Below, piece by piece: positions 1 through 5,565 of a stretch of 8,547 nt of DNA. The stretch spans positions 1 to 8,547 of the forward strand of contig NZ_CALINL010000144.1 of the NCBI RefSeq assembly GCF_938045225.1. The letters are read 5' to 3'. A model generated the notes under the pieces. The model ran no database searches, was not told the DNA's origin, and saw only the letters and a program-made list of their open reading frames with translations. Origin of the DNA: an uncultured Campylobacter sp. (GTDB lineage Bacteria; Campylobacterota; Campylobacteria; Campylobacterales; Campylobacteraceae). The translations under genes and the position numbers were made by a program. Each line of letters starts with the position of its first letter. Within the stretch, counting starts at the first letter, position 1.

Positions 1-51
1 AAATCGCGCGACATTGGCATTCTTTAAAATTATTTTGATGCGGAGTAAAAT

Positions 52-191
52 TGGCGCGGTTACGAAAACGGCCATGATCTTTTTCAAATTTTTCCTTAAA
101 TTTAGCGCCGAGCCAAATTTGAGCGACAAAACCCGCGCTGAGCTAAATTTAATCGCGCCATTAAAAGACTAAAATTTTATGGCGCGGTTAC
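52..191. repeat. 12-bp direct repeat pair (TGGCGCGGTTAC)
   Basis: TGGCGCGGTTAC occurs identically at 52-63 and 180-191, each time preceded by a TAAAATT-containing AT-rich stretch. A partner arm, AATCGCGC, occurs at 2-9 and again at 151-158, and each copy can pair with the GC-rich repeat to its right. The arrangement is therefore arm, repeat, arm, repeat, like two diverged copies of one palindromic unit of different loop length. What the unit is remains unknown to me. Confidence 0.6.
150..190 (+). repeat. long imperfect inverted repeat (stem-loop)
   Basis: TAATCGCGCCA at 150-160 pairs with TGGCGCGGTTA at 180-190 (one T/G wobble when read on the plus strand), and TAAAA at 162-166 pairs with TTTTA at 175-179, leaving T161 as a bulge and an 8-base loop. 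This gives about 16 pairs. Neither side is followed by a T-run, so it does not look like a simple intrinsic terminator. The wobble is a G-U in plus-strand RNA and an A-C mismatch in minus-strand RNA, so the structure is slightly better on the plus strand. Confidence 0.5.
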
Positions 192-212
192 CAGAGTATC
201 CAAGACGCCGAT

Positions 213-261
213 GCAAAAATTTATCTTGCCCTCGCTTAGACTAGTAAGCTGCGCGGCAAGA
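213..261 (-). terminator. probable intrinsic terminator of the ychF operon
   Basis: Read leftward, TCTTGCC (261-255) and GGCAAGA (230-224) form a 7-bp stem; inside it GCTTA and TAAGC (249-245 and 238-234) form a second 5-bp stem with a 6-base loop. The sequence leaving the hairpin on the minus strand is TAAATTTTTGC, which gives a U-rich tail a few bases after the stem. On the plus strand the hairpin is followed by purines, so the direction is leftward, matching transcription of ychF. The tail is short and interrupted by A residues, so efficiency is uncertain. Confidence 0.5.
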
Positions 262-269
262 AGGGGAGG

Positions 270-318
270 CGGTCAAATTAGCCAAGAACCGCTTGGTTAG
301 CAAAGCCAAATTTGACCG
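270..318 (-). terminator. stem-loop just after ychF stop
   Basis: CGGTCAAATT (270-279) and AATTTGACCG (309-318) are a perfect 10-bp inverted repeat that starts 11 bases past the ychF stop codon. Inside it CCAAG (282-286) and CTTGG (292-296) can form a smaller hairpin. No T-run follows on the minus strand (the next bases are CCTCCCC), so by itself this looks more like a 3'-end stabilising or pausing hairpin than a complete intrinsic terminator. It precedes the better terminator candidate near 224-261. Confidence 0.45.
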
Positions 319-328
319 ATTTTGCGCC

Positions 329-1432
329 TTAGACGTTAAATCTAAAATGCATCACGTCGCCGTCTTGAACGACATAGTCCTTGCCTTCTAGGCGCATTTT
401 GCCCGCTTCTTTTGCCGGATTTTCGCCGCCGCACGCGATGTAGTCCTCGTAGCCGATGACTTCGGCTCTGATAAATCCTCGCTCAAAGTCGTTGTGGATG
501 ACGCTGGCGGCTTTTGGCGCTTTCCAGCCTTTTACGATCGTCCATGCGCGCACCTCGACGACGCCAGCGGTAAAATAGCTGATCAAATTTAGCTTCGCAA
601 ACGCCGTTTTGATGATCTTTTCCAGACCGCTTTCGTTCGTGCCTAGCGAGCTTAAAAACTCATGCGCTTCTTCGTCGCTAAGGCCTACTAGCTCCTCTTC
701 GATCTTGGCGCAAAGCTTGATAACCTCGTGCCCCGAGCGCGCGGCAAACTCGCGAAGCGCCTGTACGTATTTATTATCCTCTGAGATGCCGTCCTCATCG
801 ACGTTTGCGCCGTAGACGACCTCTTTTGCGCTGAGTAGCCTTAGCTCTTTGTTTAAATTTATAAACGCGTCGTTGTCCTTGCTGCCGAAACTGCTCGCGC
901 TTTTGCCGTCATTTAGGTGAGCTAGCAGCGCATTTGCCGTCTCTAGCGTCTCTTTTGCGCCTTTTGCGTTTGCTTTAGCTTCACGAGTTAGGCGCTCGAT
1001 TTTTTTGTTTAGCTGCTCGATGTCGGCTAGTATCAGCTCGGTTTGGATGATCTCGATGTCTCTTACTGGATCGACGCTGCCCTCGACGTGAGTGATGTTC
1101 TCATCTTCAAAGCAGCGAACGATGTGCAAAATAAGCTCGGTCTCTCTGATGTTTGATAAAAATTTATTGCCAAGTCCCTCGCCAGAGCTAGCCCCTTTTA
1201 CAAGGCCTGCGATATCGACAAATTCGATGGTTGAATACTGAATTTTATTAGGATTTACTATCTTTGCAAGCTCGTTTAGGCGTTTATCAGGCACTGGTAC
1301 GATGGCTTTGTTTGGCTCGATAGTGCAGAACGGATAGTTCGCGCTTTCGGCGTTTTGCGCTTTCGTTAGCGCGTTAAAAGTGGTTGATTTGCCGACGTTT
1401 GGCAAACCTACGATACCTACTGCTAGTCCCAT
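329..1432 (-). CDS. ychF: YchF family P-loop ATPase/GTPase
   Basis: YchF/OLA1 family TRAFAC-class nucleotide hydrolase, a cytosolic ribosome-associated protein that in studied members prefers ATP over GTP and affects stress responses and translation. With the chosen start it has 367 residues, normal for the family. The P-loop GLPNVGKS is at about residues 9-16, the G3 motif DIAGL at 73-77, and the G4 position reads NVDE (210-213) instead of NKxD, which is the family's hallmark of relaxed base specificity. A helical insert lies between about 130 and 200, and the C-terminal TGS domain spans about 283-367 with HNDFERGF at 313-320. An in-frame ATG lies 24 bases upstream, but the start at 1432 is preferred: it has AAAGGAG at 1438-1444, five bases before it, and its first base is the last base of the pepA stop (TAATG), a translational coupling junction. 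It is the last gene of the rpiB operon, followed by two hairpins. Confidence 0.97.
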   Translation of the reverse strand: MGLAVGIVGLPNVGKSTTFNALTKAQNAESANYPFCTIEPNKAIVPVPDKRLNELAKIVNPNKIQYSTIEFVDIAGLVKGASSGEGLGNKFLSNIRETELILHIVRCFEDENITHVEGSVDPVRDIEIIQTELILADIEQLNKKIERLTREAKANAKGAKETLETANALLAHLNDGKSASSFGSKDNDAFINLNKELRLLSAKEVVYGANVDEDGISEDNKYVQALREFAARSGHEVIKLCAKIEEELVGLSDEEAHEFLSSLGTNESGLEKIIKTAFAKLNLISYFTAGVVEVRAWTIVKGWKAPKAASVIHNDFERGFIRAEVIGYEDYIACGGENPAKEAGKMRLEGKDYVVQDGDVMHFRFNV

Positions 1433-2883
1433 TACAGCTCCTTTGCCATAACGCATAGATAATAAAGATTCATTCGCACGCCCGCTCCCGTCGCGCCAGC
1501 TTGGTTATATCCCCAAGCTTTTTCGGTGTATGCGGGGCCTGCGATATCTTGGTGTATCCACTTGTCTTTAAACTCGTCTTTTATAAATTTATCTAGGAAT
1601 AGCCCTGCCGTGATCGCTCCGCCGTAGCGACTGGACGCTGTGTTGCTGATGTCTGCGATCTGGCTTTTGATTAGCTCGCGCAAATGGGGGTTAAACTCCA
1701 AAATCGTGTTTAGCTCGCCGCTCTTTGCCGCTTTTGCTTTAAATTCGGCCTTTAGCTCCTCGTTGTTGCCCATTATGCCGCTAGTGTATTCGCCAAGACC
1801 GACCACGCAAGCGCCAGTTAGCGTCGCCATGTCGATGAGAATATCGGGCTTAAAATCTTGCGCGTAGCTAAGGCAGTCGGCGAGTACTAAACGGCCCTCG
1901 GCGTCGGTGTTGCGCACCTCGATGCTAACGCCGCTGCGAGATATCAGCACGTCGTCTGGTTTATAGGCGTTGCCGCCGATCATATTTTCCGTCGCGCCTA
2001 AAATAGCGTGAATTTCAAACGGCAAATTTAGCTCGGCCGCGCCTTTAATTATACCCATCGCCGCAGCCGCGCCGCTTTTGTCGGCTTTCATCGTTAGCAT
2101 ATAATCAGCCGGTTTTAAGCTAAGTCCGCCGCTATCGTAGGTTAGCCCTTTGCCGACGAAGATTATGCGCTTTTTCGCCTCTTTTGGCTTGTAGATTAGG
2201 TGGATTAGGCGAGGCGGGTGGACGCTGGCTTTATTTACGGCTAAAAATGCGTTCATCTTTTCTTTTTCGAGGAATTTCTCGTCGTAAATTTTGCAGCTTA
2301 AATTTGTGCTAGACTCGGCTAAATTTTGCGCGTCCTCGGCCATTTTTTGCGGGGTGTAGATTTCAGGTATTTCGTTTACGATATCTTTGGTGAAATTTGT
2401 CGCCGAAGCGATTATCTCGCCGTGAGCAAAGCCGTCCTTTGCGTCGTTTTCGCGGACCTCCTTGTCGTTATACTCTTCCTTGCTAAAAATAATATCTTTT
2501 AGAGCGTATTTTTCTTTTTTTTCTTTGTATTTGTTAAATTCATATGCGCCTAGCAAAAAGCCTTCGGTTATAGCTTGAAAGCTCATTTTTTGGCAGCCTG
2601 CGAGATACGAGGCTAGTTTTAGGCTTTTGACATTTAGAGATTTTACGGCGTTGTAGGCTTTTGCCGCAGCTATGCGAAGCTCGTCGTAGCCAAGCTTACT
2701 AAGCGGTACGTAGATCCTGCCGCTTTCTAGCAAAAGCAAGACGCTTTCGCCATTGTAGTTGGCGAATTTAAACGCCTTTTCGTCTTTTATAAATTTATGT
2801 TTTAGGTTTTTATCTACGACGAAAATCAGCTCCAAATCGGCCTTGATCTCGCTTAATTTTTTATTAGTGAGTTGAAACTGCAC
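1432..2883 (-). CDS. pepA: leucyl aminopeptidase (M17 family)
   Basis: Cytosolic di-metal leucine aminopeptidase that removes N-terminal residues from peptides; family M17. It is 483 residues long, the usual size. The C-terminal catalytic domain is intact: K245, D250, D268, D327 and E329 are the expected metal ligands, K257 and R331 the catalytic pair. NTDAEGRL (325-332) is the M17 signature. The spacing of these seven residues (5, 7, 11, 59, 2, 2) is the same as in E. coli PepA as I remember it. The N-terminal domain (about 1-150) is far less conserved, as is normal. The start codon is GTG at 2883-2881, supported by TAGGAG (AGGAG at 2892-2896) eight bases before it; the next in-frame ATG would remove most of the N-terminal domain. 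The first 20 bases overlap the end of the dedA-like gene, and the stop overlaps the ychF start. E. coli PepA also binds DNA at cer sites; nothing here tests that. An A8 run in the coding strand encodes lysines near residues 120-125. Confidence 0.97.
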   Translation of the reverse strand: MQFQLTNKKLSEIKADLELIFVVDKNLKHKFIKDEKAFKFANYNGESVLLLLESGRIYVPLSKLGYDELRIAAAKAYNAVKSLNVKSLKLASYLAGCQKMSFQAITEGFLLGAYEFNKYKEKKEKYALKDIIFSKEEYNDKEVRENDAKDGFAHGEIIASATNFTKDIVNEIPEIYTPQKMAEDAQNLAESSTNLSCKIYDEKFLEKEKMNAFLAVNKASVHPPRLIHLIYKPKEAKKRIIFVGKGLTYDSGGLSLKPADYMLTMKADKSGAAAAMGIIKGAAELNLPFEIHAILGATENMIGGNAYKPDDVLISRSGVSIEVRNTDAEGRLVLADCLSYAQDFKPDILIDMATLTGACVVGLGEYTSGIMGNNEELKAEFKAKAAKSGELNTILEFNPHLRELIKSQIADISNTASSRYGGAITAGLFLDKFIKDEFKDKWIHQDIAGPAYTEKAWGYNQAGATGAGVRMNLYYLCVMAKEL

Positions 2884-3466
2884 TTCTGTGTCTCCTATCG
2901 TTTAAAATTTTATTTTCTATGCGCTTAAAGCCGTAGAGCAAAGCGCCCAAAAATATCGCTACTACCGGCACTGCGACGTACCAATGCTCTTTTGCTTTGT
3001 GCAGGATATCAAGTATGTGCTCGCCTAAAATCCATGCAGGAATTACCGTGATCGCGGCCCAGCACCACGCGCTTATTAGGTTTATAAACGCGTATTTTTT
3101 TGCGCTGTATCCGGTTAAGCCTATGGTCATCGGTATGATGACGCGAAAGCCGTACATATAGCGCTGAATAAAAATGATCGGCCAGCCGTATTTTTTTAGC
3201 ATTATGTGCGCGATGGCGAATTTACGGCGCTGAGTGTGAAGCTTTTTGGCGATATATTTTTTGTTATAGCGGCCTAGATAAAAGTAAATTTGATCGCCGA
3301 CAAAGCCGCCCAGACCTGCTACGAAGATGGCCGGCGCGATATGCATATGCGTTTGATGAGAGAGGATTCCCGCCATTATGAGCGCCATTTCGCCTTCCAT
3401 TATGCACCAGACGAATAGTATGATGTAGCCGTACTCAATGAGTAGTTTCGTAAAAAATTCTTCCAT
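2864..3466 (-). CDS. DedA / SNARE-associated family membrane protein
   Basis: Polytopic inner-membrane protein of the DedA superfamily (PF09335), whose bacterial members support membrane homeostasis and, in characterised cases, undecaprenyl-phosphate or phospholipid translocation; the substrate here is unknown. It has 200 residues from the second Met. Visible marks are the acidic pair in the first membrane segment (E24, E26), the GxxGD...YxxGR block (G54-R66), and the FxRxxxxxR motif with R102 and R108, followed by membrane helices at about 125-148 and 163-180. The stretch ATGATG offers two starts. The second (3466) is preferred because GGAG at 3472-3475 lies five bases away, against only two for the first, and its A is shared with the apt stop TGA (TGATG). 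The 3' end runs 20 bases into pepA. The basic tail (DRRHRSAVSTH) is cytosolic by the positive-inside rule. It should not be called dedA itself, as the family has many paralogues. Confidence 0.9.
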   Translation of the reverse strand: MEEFFTKLLIEYGYIILFVWCIMEGEMALIMAGILSHQTHMHIAPAIFVAGLGGFVGDQIYFYLGRYNKKYIAKKLHTQRRKFAIAHIMLKKYGWPIIFIQRYMYGFRVIIPMTIGLTGYSAKKYAFINLISAWCWAAITVIPAWILGEHILDILHKAKEHWYVAVPVVAIFLGALLYGFKRIENKILNDRRHRSAVSTH

Positions 3467-4014
3467 CATAGCTCCAAAATACTGTAAATTTTAGTTAGCG
3501 GGCGTAAATTTGCACTACCGCCCAGATCCTTTAAATCGATCAAAAAGCAGGCCTCTACGCAAACGGCGTTTGTTTGATTGATTAGCTCGACGCTAGCCTT
3601 GGCCGTGCCTCCCGTAGCGATTAGGTCGTCGATTAGAAGCACCTTTGCGCCCGCTTTTTCGCCGAATGCATCGACGTGAATTTGCACTTCGTCCACGCCG
3701 TATTCTAGGCTGTATTTTTGCGAGATCGTGATGTATGGCAGTTTTTTTGGCTTTCTAATCGGCACGAAAGGCAGCCGCAGCCTAGCCGCCAAGGCCGCTG
3801 CGAATATAAATCCGCGCGACTCGATGCCCGCGATAAAGTCGATATCGGCACCCTCGTATCTGGCAACTAGATGATCCATTAAAAAATTAAACGCCTCTTT
3901 GTTGTTTAGCAGCGTCGTGATATCGCGAAATACTATGCCCGGTTTTGGAAAATCGTTTATGCAGCGGATGGAATTTAATAAAAATTCCTTCCCCGCTTTG
4001 TCTAGTTCTTTCAT
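3466..4014 (-). CDS. apt: adenine phosphoribosyltransferase
   Basis: Purine salvage enzyme of the cytosol: adenine plus PRPP gives AMP plus pyrophosphate. At 182 residues it has the usual length. The PRPP-binding motif VLLIDDLIATGGT is at about 125-137 with the acidic pair D129-D130. The N-terminal FPKPGIVFRDIT block (about 22-33) and the RKPKKLP block (87-93) are typical of Apt rather than of hypoxanthine or xanthine transferases. The ATG at 4014 is preceded by AAAGG with about seven bases of spacing, a moderate site. It begins 20 bases after the stop of the small membrane gene upstream, the only real gap inside this operon, and its stop overlaps the start of the DedA-family gene. Confidence 0.97.
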   Translation of the reverse strand: MKELDKAGKEFLLNSIRCINDFPKPGIVFRDITTLLNNKEAFNFLMDHLVARYEGADIDFIAGIESRGFIFAAALAARLRLPFVPIRKPKKLPYITISQKYSLEYGVDEVQIHVDAFGEKAGAKVLLIDDLIATGGTAKASVELINQTNAVCVEACFLIDLKDLGGSANLRPLTKIYSILEL

Positions 4015-4034
4015 TTTTTGCCTTTAAATTTGAT

Positions 4035-4364
4035 TTATAGTAGCGCTTCGATTTTGCCCTCTAGCTCGCGGATGCGCTGGCGGAGTTTGTCGTTTTCCAG
4101 GCGGTACTGCGAGTTTCTGGTGCGAAGGGCGTTGGCATCGTTTTTGACTTTGTTTAGTTCGTCGGTGAGGATGTCGATGTTGCCCAGACCGCGCTGGAGC
4201 TGAATTTGTAGTTTGCGGATGACGACTTCGGTGTCTTGGAGATTATTTTTCATAAATTCGCGCGTCGTACGTTCTTTTTTAAGTAGAGTTTTAAAGTAAA
4301 ACACCATAACGATAAAATAGATGCAAATACAAATCAAAACGGTAAGTATGAGCCAATCTATCAT
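4035..4364 (-). CDS. small single-pass membrane protein with cytoplasmic coiled coil
   Basis: I do not recognise a named family. The protein has 109 residues: a strongly hydrophobic helix at about 4-24 and then a long charged region. Lysines and arginines right after the helix (K25, K29, K30, R32) predict that the C-terminal part is cytoplasmic, so topology is N-out, C-in. The C-terminal part has coiled-coil character, clearest at the end, where L94, I98, L101, I105 and L108 fall at alternating 4-3 spacing. The gene is real: a strong AGGAGG (4371-4376) lies six bases before the ATG, the start overlaps the rpiB stop by four bases (ATGA), and I recall a small putative membrane protein at the same place between rpiB and apt in C. 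jejuni. A role in cell envelope or division scaffolding is conceivable from its shape only; its orientation is opposite to that of FtsL and FtsB/DivIC proteins. Confidence 0.85.
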   Translation of the reverse strand: MIDWLILTVLICICIYFIVMVFYFKTLLKKERTTREFMKNNLQDTEVVIRKLQIQLQRGLGNIDILTDELNKVKNDANALRTRNSQYRLENDKLRQRIRELEGKIEALL

Positions 4365-4801
4365 TTCTCGCCTCCTAGCTTTTTCACGCGTCTTTCGTGC
4401 CTGCCGCCGGCAAATTCGGTAGCGAAAAAGGCTTTTATCATATCAGCGGCTACGGCGTCGCCGATCGTTCTAGCACCCATGGCTAGCACGTTTGCATCGT
4501 TGTGCTCGCGGGCTAGTTTTGCCGTGGTGACGTCGTGACAAAGAGCGCAGCGAACGTGCGAATAGCGGTTGGCTGCAATACTGATGCCGATACCCGTGCC
4601 GCAGATTAGCACGCCGTATTCGTTATCGCCGCGTAAATTTTGCGCTAGAAGCTCGGCAAAATCGGGGTAATCGACGCTATCTTTGCTATGCGTTCCTAGG
4701 TCGCATACGTCAAAACCTTCGTTCTTTAAAAGTTCGCAAATTTGCGCCTTAAGATCAAAGCCCGCGTGGTCGCTCGCGATAAAAATTTTGTCTATTTTCA
4801 T
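4361..4801 (-). CDS. rpiB: ribose 5-phosphate isomerase B
   Basis: RpiB/LacAB family isomerase that interconverts ribose 5-phosphate and ribulose 5-phosphate in the cytosol, feeding nucleotide and pentose phosphate metabolism. It has 146 residues, typical. The N-terminal SDHAGF motif (about 10-15) carries the phosphate/ring-opening D11-H12, the GTGIGISIAANR block follows C67 (catalytic base position), and REHND at 98-102 carries H100. The C-terminal GGRHERRV (132-139) supplies phosphate-binding arginines. No RpiA-type gene is in the window, and RpiB may be the main isomerase. It is the first gene of the leftward operon, with a promoter about 30 bases upstream and GGA six bases before the ATG. 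Its end encodes the strong ribosome site of the following gene. Confidence 0.96.
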   Translation of the reverse strand: MKIDKIFIASDHAGFDLKAQICELLKNEGFDVCDLGTHSKDSVDYPDFAELLAQNLRGDNEYGVLICGTGIGISIAANRYSHVRCALCHDVTTAKLAREHNDANVLAMGARTIGDAVAADMIKAFFATEFAGGRHERRVKKLGGEK

Positions 4802-4821
4802 GAAATTTCCATAAGCTAAAA

Positions 4822-4848
4822 AATGCTTAATTATAGCAAAAAAGCATT
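4822..4848. repeat. 7-bp inverted repeat flanking the rpiB -10
   Basis: AATGCTT at 4822-4828 and AAGCATT at 4842-4848 are perfect inverted copies, with centres 20 bases apart, about two helical turns. One arm covers the expected transcription start and the other lies just upstream of the -10. This is the geometry of an operator, but such AT-rich arms also arise by chance. Confidence 0.4.
4830..4843 (-). promoter_or_regulatory. sigma-70 promoter of the rpiB operon
   Basis: Read leftward the sequence is TTTTTTGCTATAAT: a perfect -10 hexamer (4835-4830) with an extended TGC and a T-run directly before it. This is the Campylobacter sigma-70 layout, in which a -35 box is poorly conserved. Transcription would start near 4823, giving a leader of about 20 bases before rpiB. 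No other promoter this good is seen within the operon. Confidence 0.8.
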
Positions 4849-4854
4849 AAAGTA

Positions 4855-4887
4855 AAATTTCGCCGCGAGCCTTTTGGAGCGAAATTT
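4855..4887 (-). terminator. hairpin ending the folD-lepB-M50 unit
   Basis: AAATTTCGC (4887-4879 read leftward) and GCGAAATTT (4863-4855) form a perfect 9-bp stem around a loop of about 15 bases that contains a weaker GCC/GGC pairing. On the minus strand it is followed by TACTTTAATG, only moderately U-rich. It lies 25 bases after the M50 peptidase stop and just upstream of the rpiB promoter, where a terminator is expected. Read-through into rpiB is possible. Confidence 0.5.
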
Positions 4888-4911
4888 AGGCTAAATTTTA
4901 AAATTCGCCGC

Positions 4912-5565
4912 CTATAAAAACATCCTCATTATCGCGACGGCGTATCGTATCGGCTCGAAAAAGTAATCTTTTAGCGGCGAGATCACGATGATAACTAGCG
5001 CGATAAAGCCGTATCTTTGCATGCTATTTAGCCGGTTTGCAGCGCCGTGAAGCCCGAAAATGCGCAAAAGATACTCAAGCGCTTTGGAGCCGTCAAGAGG
5101 CGGGATGGGGTAGAGGTTAAAGAGGGCTAGGACTAAATTTACGGCTGCAATCATAAATACAAACTCCGCTATCGCGCCGTCAAAAAAGCCGTCAAAACCT
5201 ATAAATTTAAACGCGCAAAACGCTAGCGCAAAAAGAGCGAGGTTGTATGCGATACCTGCAAGCGCGACGATGATAGCGGCCTTGTAGCCGCCGTTATAAA
5301 GCACCGTGCGTAAATTTATGGGTACGGGTTTAGCCCAGCCAAACGTCACTCCCGTGCTAAGATACATGAGTGCGGGCACGACGATAGTGCCTAGCGGATC
5401 TACGTGTTTTATGGGATTTATACTGAGCCGCCCCAAATTTTTAGCGGTTAGGTCGCCGAATTTAAACGCCGCGTATCCGTGTGCGATCTCGTGTCCGACG
5501 ACGGAGATAACGAGCACGGCGACCAGGATCGCTACCTGAGCGAAGTCGATATTTTCAAGGTTCAT
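4912..5565 (-). CDS. M50 family site-2-protease-like membrane metallopeptidase
   Basis: Intramembrane zinc metalloprotease of family M50, of the compact bacterial type without PDZ or CBS domains; 217 residues. The HExxH zinc site (H25-E26-I-A-H29) is at the end of the first membrane helix, and the third ligand is D158 in NLYPIPPLDG (150-159). FGWAKPVPIN (75-84) and NPIKHVDPLGT (50-60) are other conserved blocks of this subgroup. Further hydrophobic helices lie at about 96-118, 132-152 and 186-198. The AGPxxN motif usual in many members reads AGIAYN (103-108), so its proline is replaced. The start overlaps the lepB stop by four bases (ATGA) and has no strong ribosome site, so coupling to lepB is likely. 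The substrate is unknown; known family members cleave membrane-bound regulators or leftover signal peptides. Confidence 0.93.
   Translation of the reverse strand: MNLENIDFAQVAILVAVLVISVVGHEIAHGYAAFKFGDLTAKNLGRLSINPIKHVDPLGTIVVPALMYLSTGVTFGWAKPVPINLRTVLYNGGYKAAIIVALAGIAYNLALFALAFCAFKFIGFDGFFDGAIAEFVFMIAAVNLVLALFNLYPIPPLDGSKALEYLLRIFGLHGAANRLNSMQRYGFIALVIIVISPLKDYFFEPIRYAVAIMRMFL

Larger units (their letters stand above)
1..328. other. gene-free, repeat-rich intergenic region at left edge
   Basis: No coding region here is supported. The only long open stretch on the plus strand runs from position 2 to a stop at 170-172 and has no ribosome binding site before its ATG at 38; on the minus strand a frame opens at an ATG at 75 and runs off the left edge after 25 codons. 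The segment holds six AAATTT hexamers upstream of 240 and one at 308-313, a 12-base direct repeat at 52-63 and 180-191, and three inverted repeats (150-190, 224-261, 270-318). The right part is best read as the 3' untranslated and terminator region of the leftward ychF operon. I recognise no tRNA, rRNA or known small RNA. Confidence 0.6.

Noticed and set aside
1..75. Minus-strand ATG at 75 opening a hydrophobic frame to the left edge
   Set aside because: Only 25 codons are visible, the nearest AAGGA is about 18 bases away, and the frame overlaps the repeat unit. Too little to call a gene.
2..172. Plus-strand open frame of 57 codons running in from the left edge, with an ATG at 38
   Set aside because: The length is within chance, there is no ribosome site before the ATG, the content is built largely from AAATTT words, and its end lies inside a stem-loop. 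It could be the tail of a gene outside the window, but nothing supports that.
1430..1456. Upstream ATG at 1456 as the ychF start
   Set aside because: It would add eight residues before the conserved MGxxxGIVGLPNVGKS start, whereas the ATG at 1432 has an excellent AAAGGAG at five bases and couples with the pepA stop.
2509..2526. T-rich run (A8 in the coding strand) in pepA as a phase-variable tract
   Set aside because: Campylobacter phase variation mostly uses long G or C tracts; eight A residues coding for lysines in a housekeeping gene are ordinary. Minor slippage cannot be excluded.
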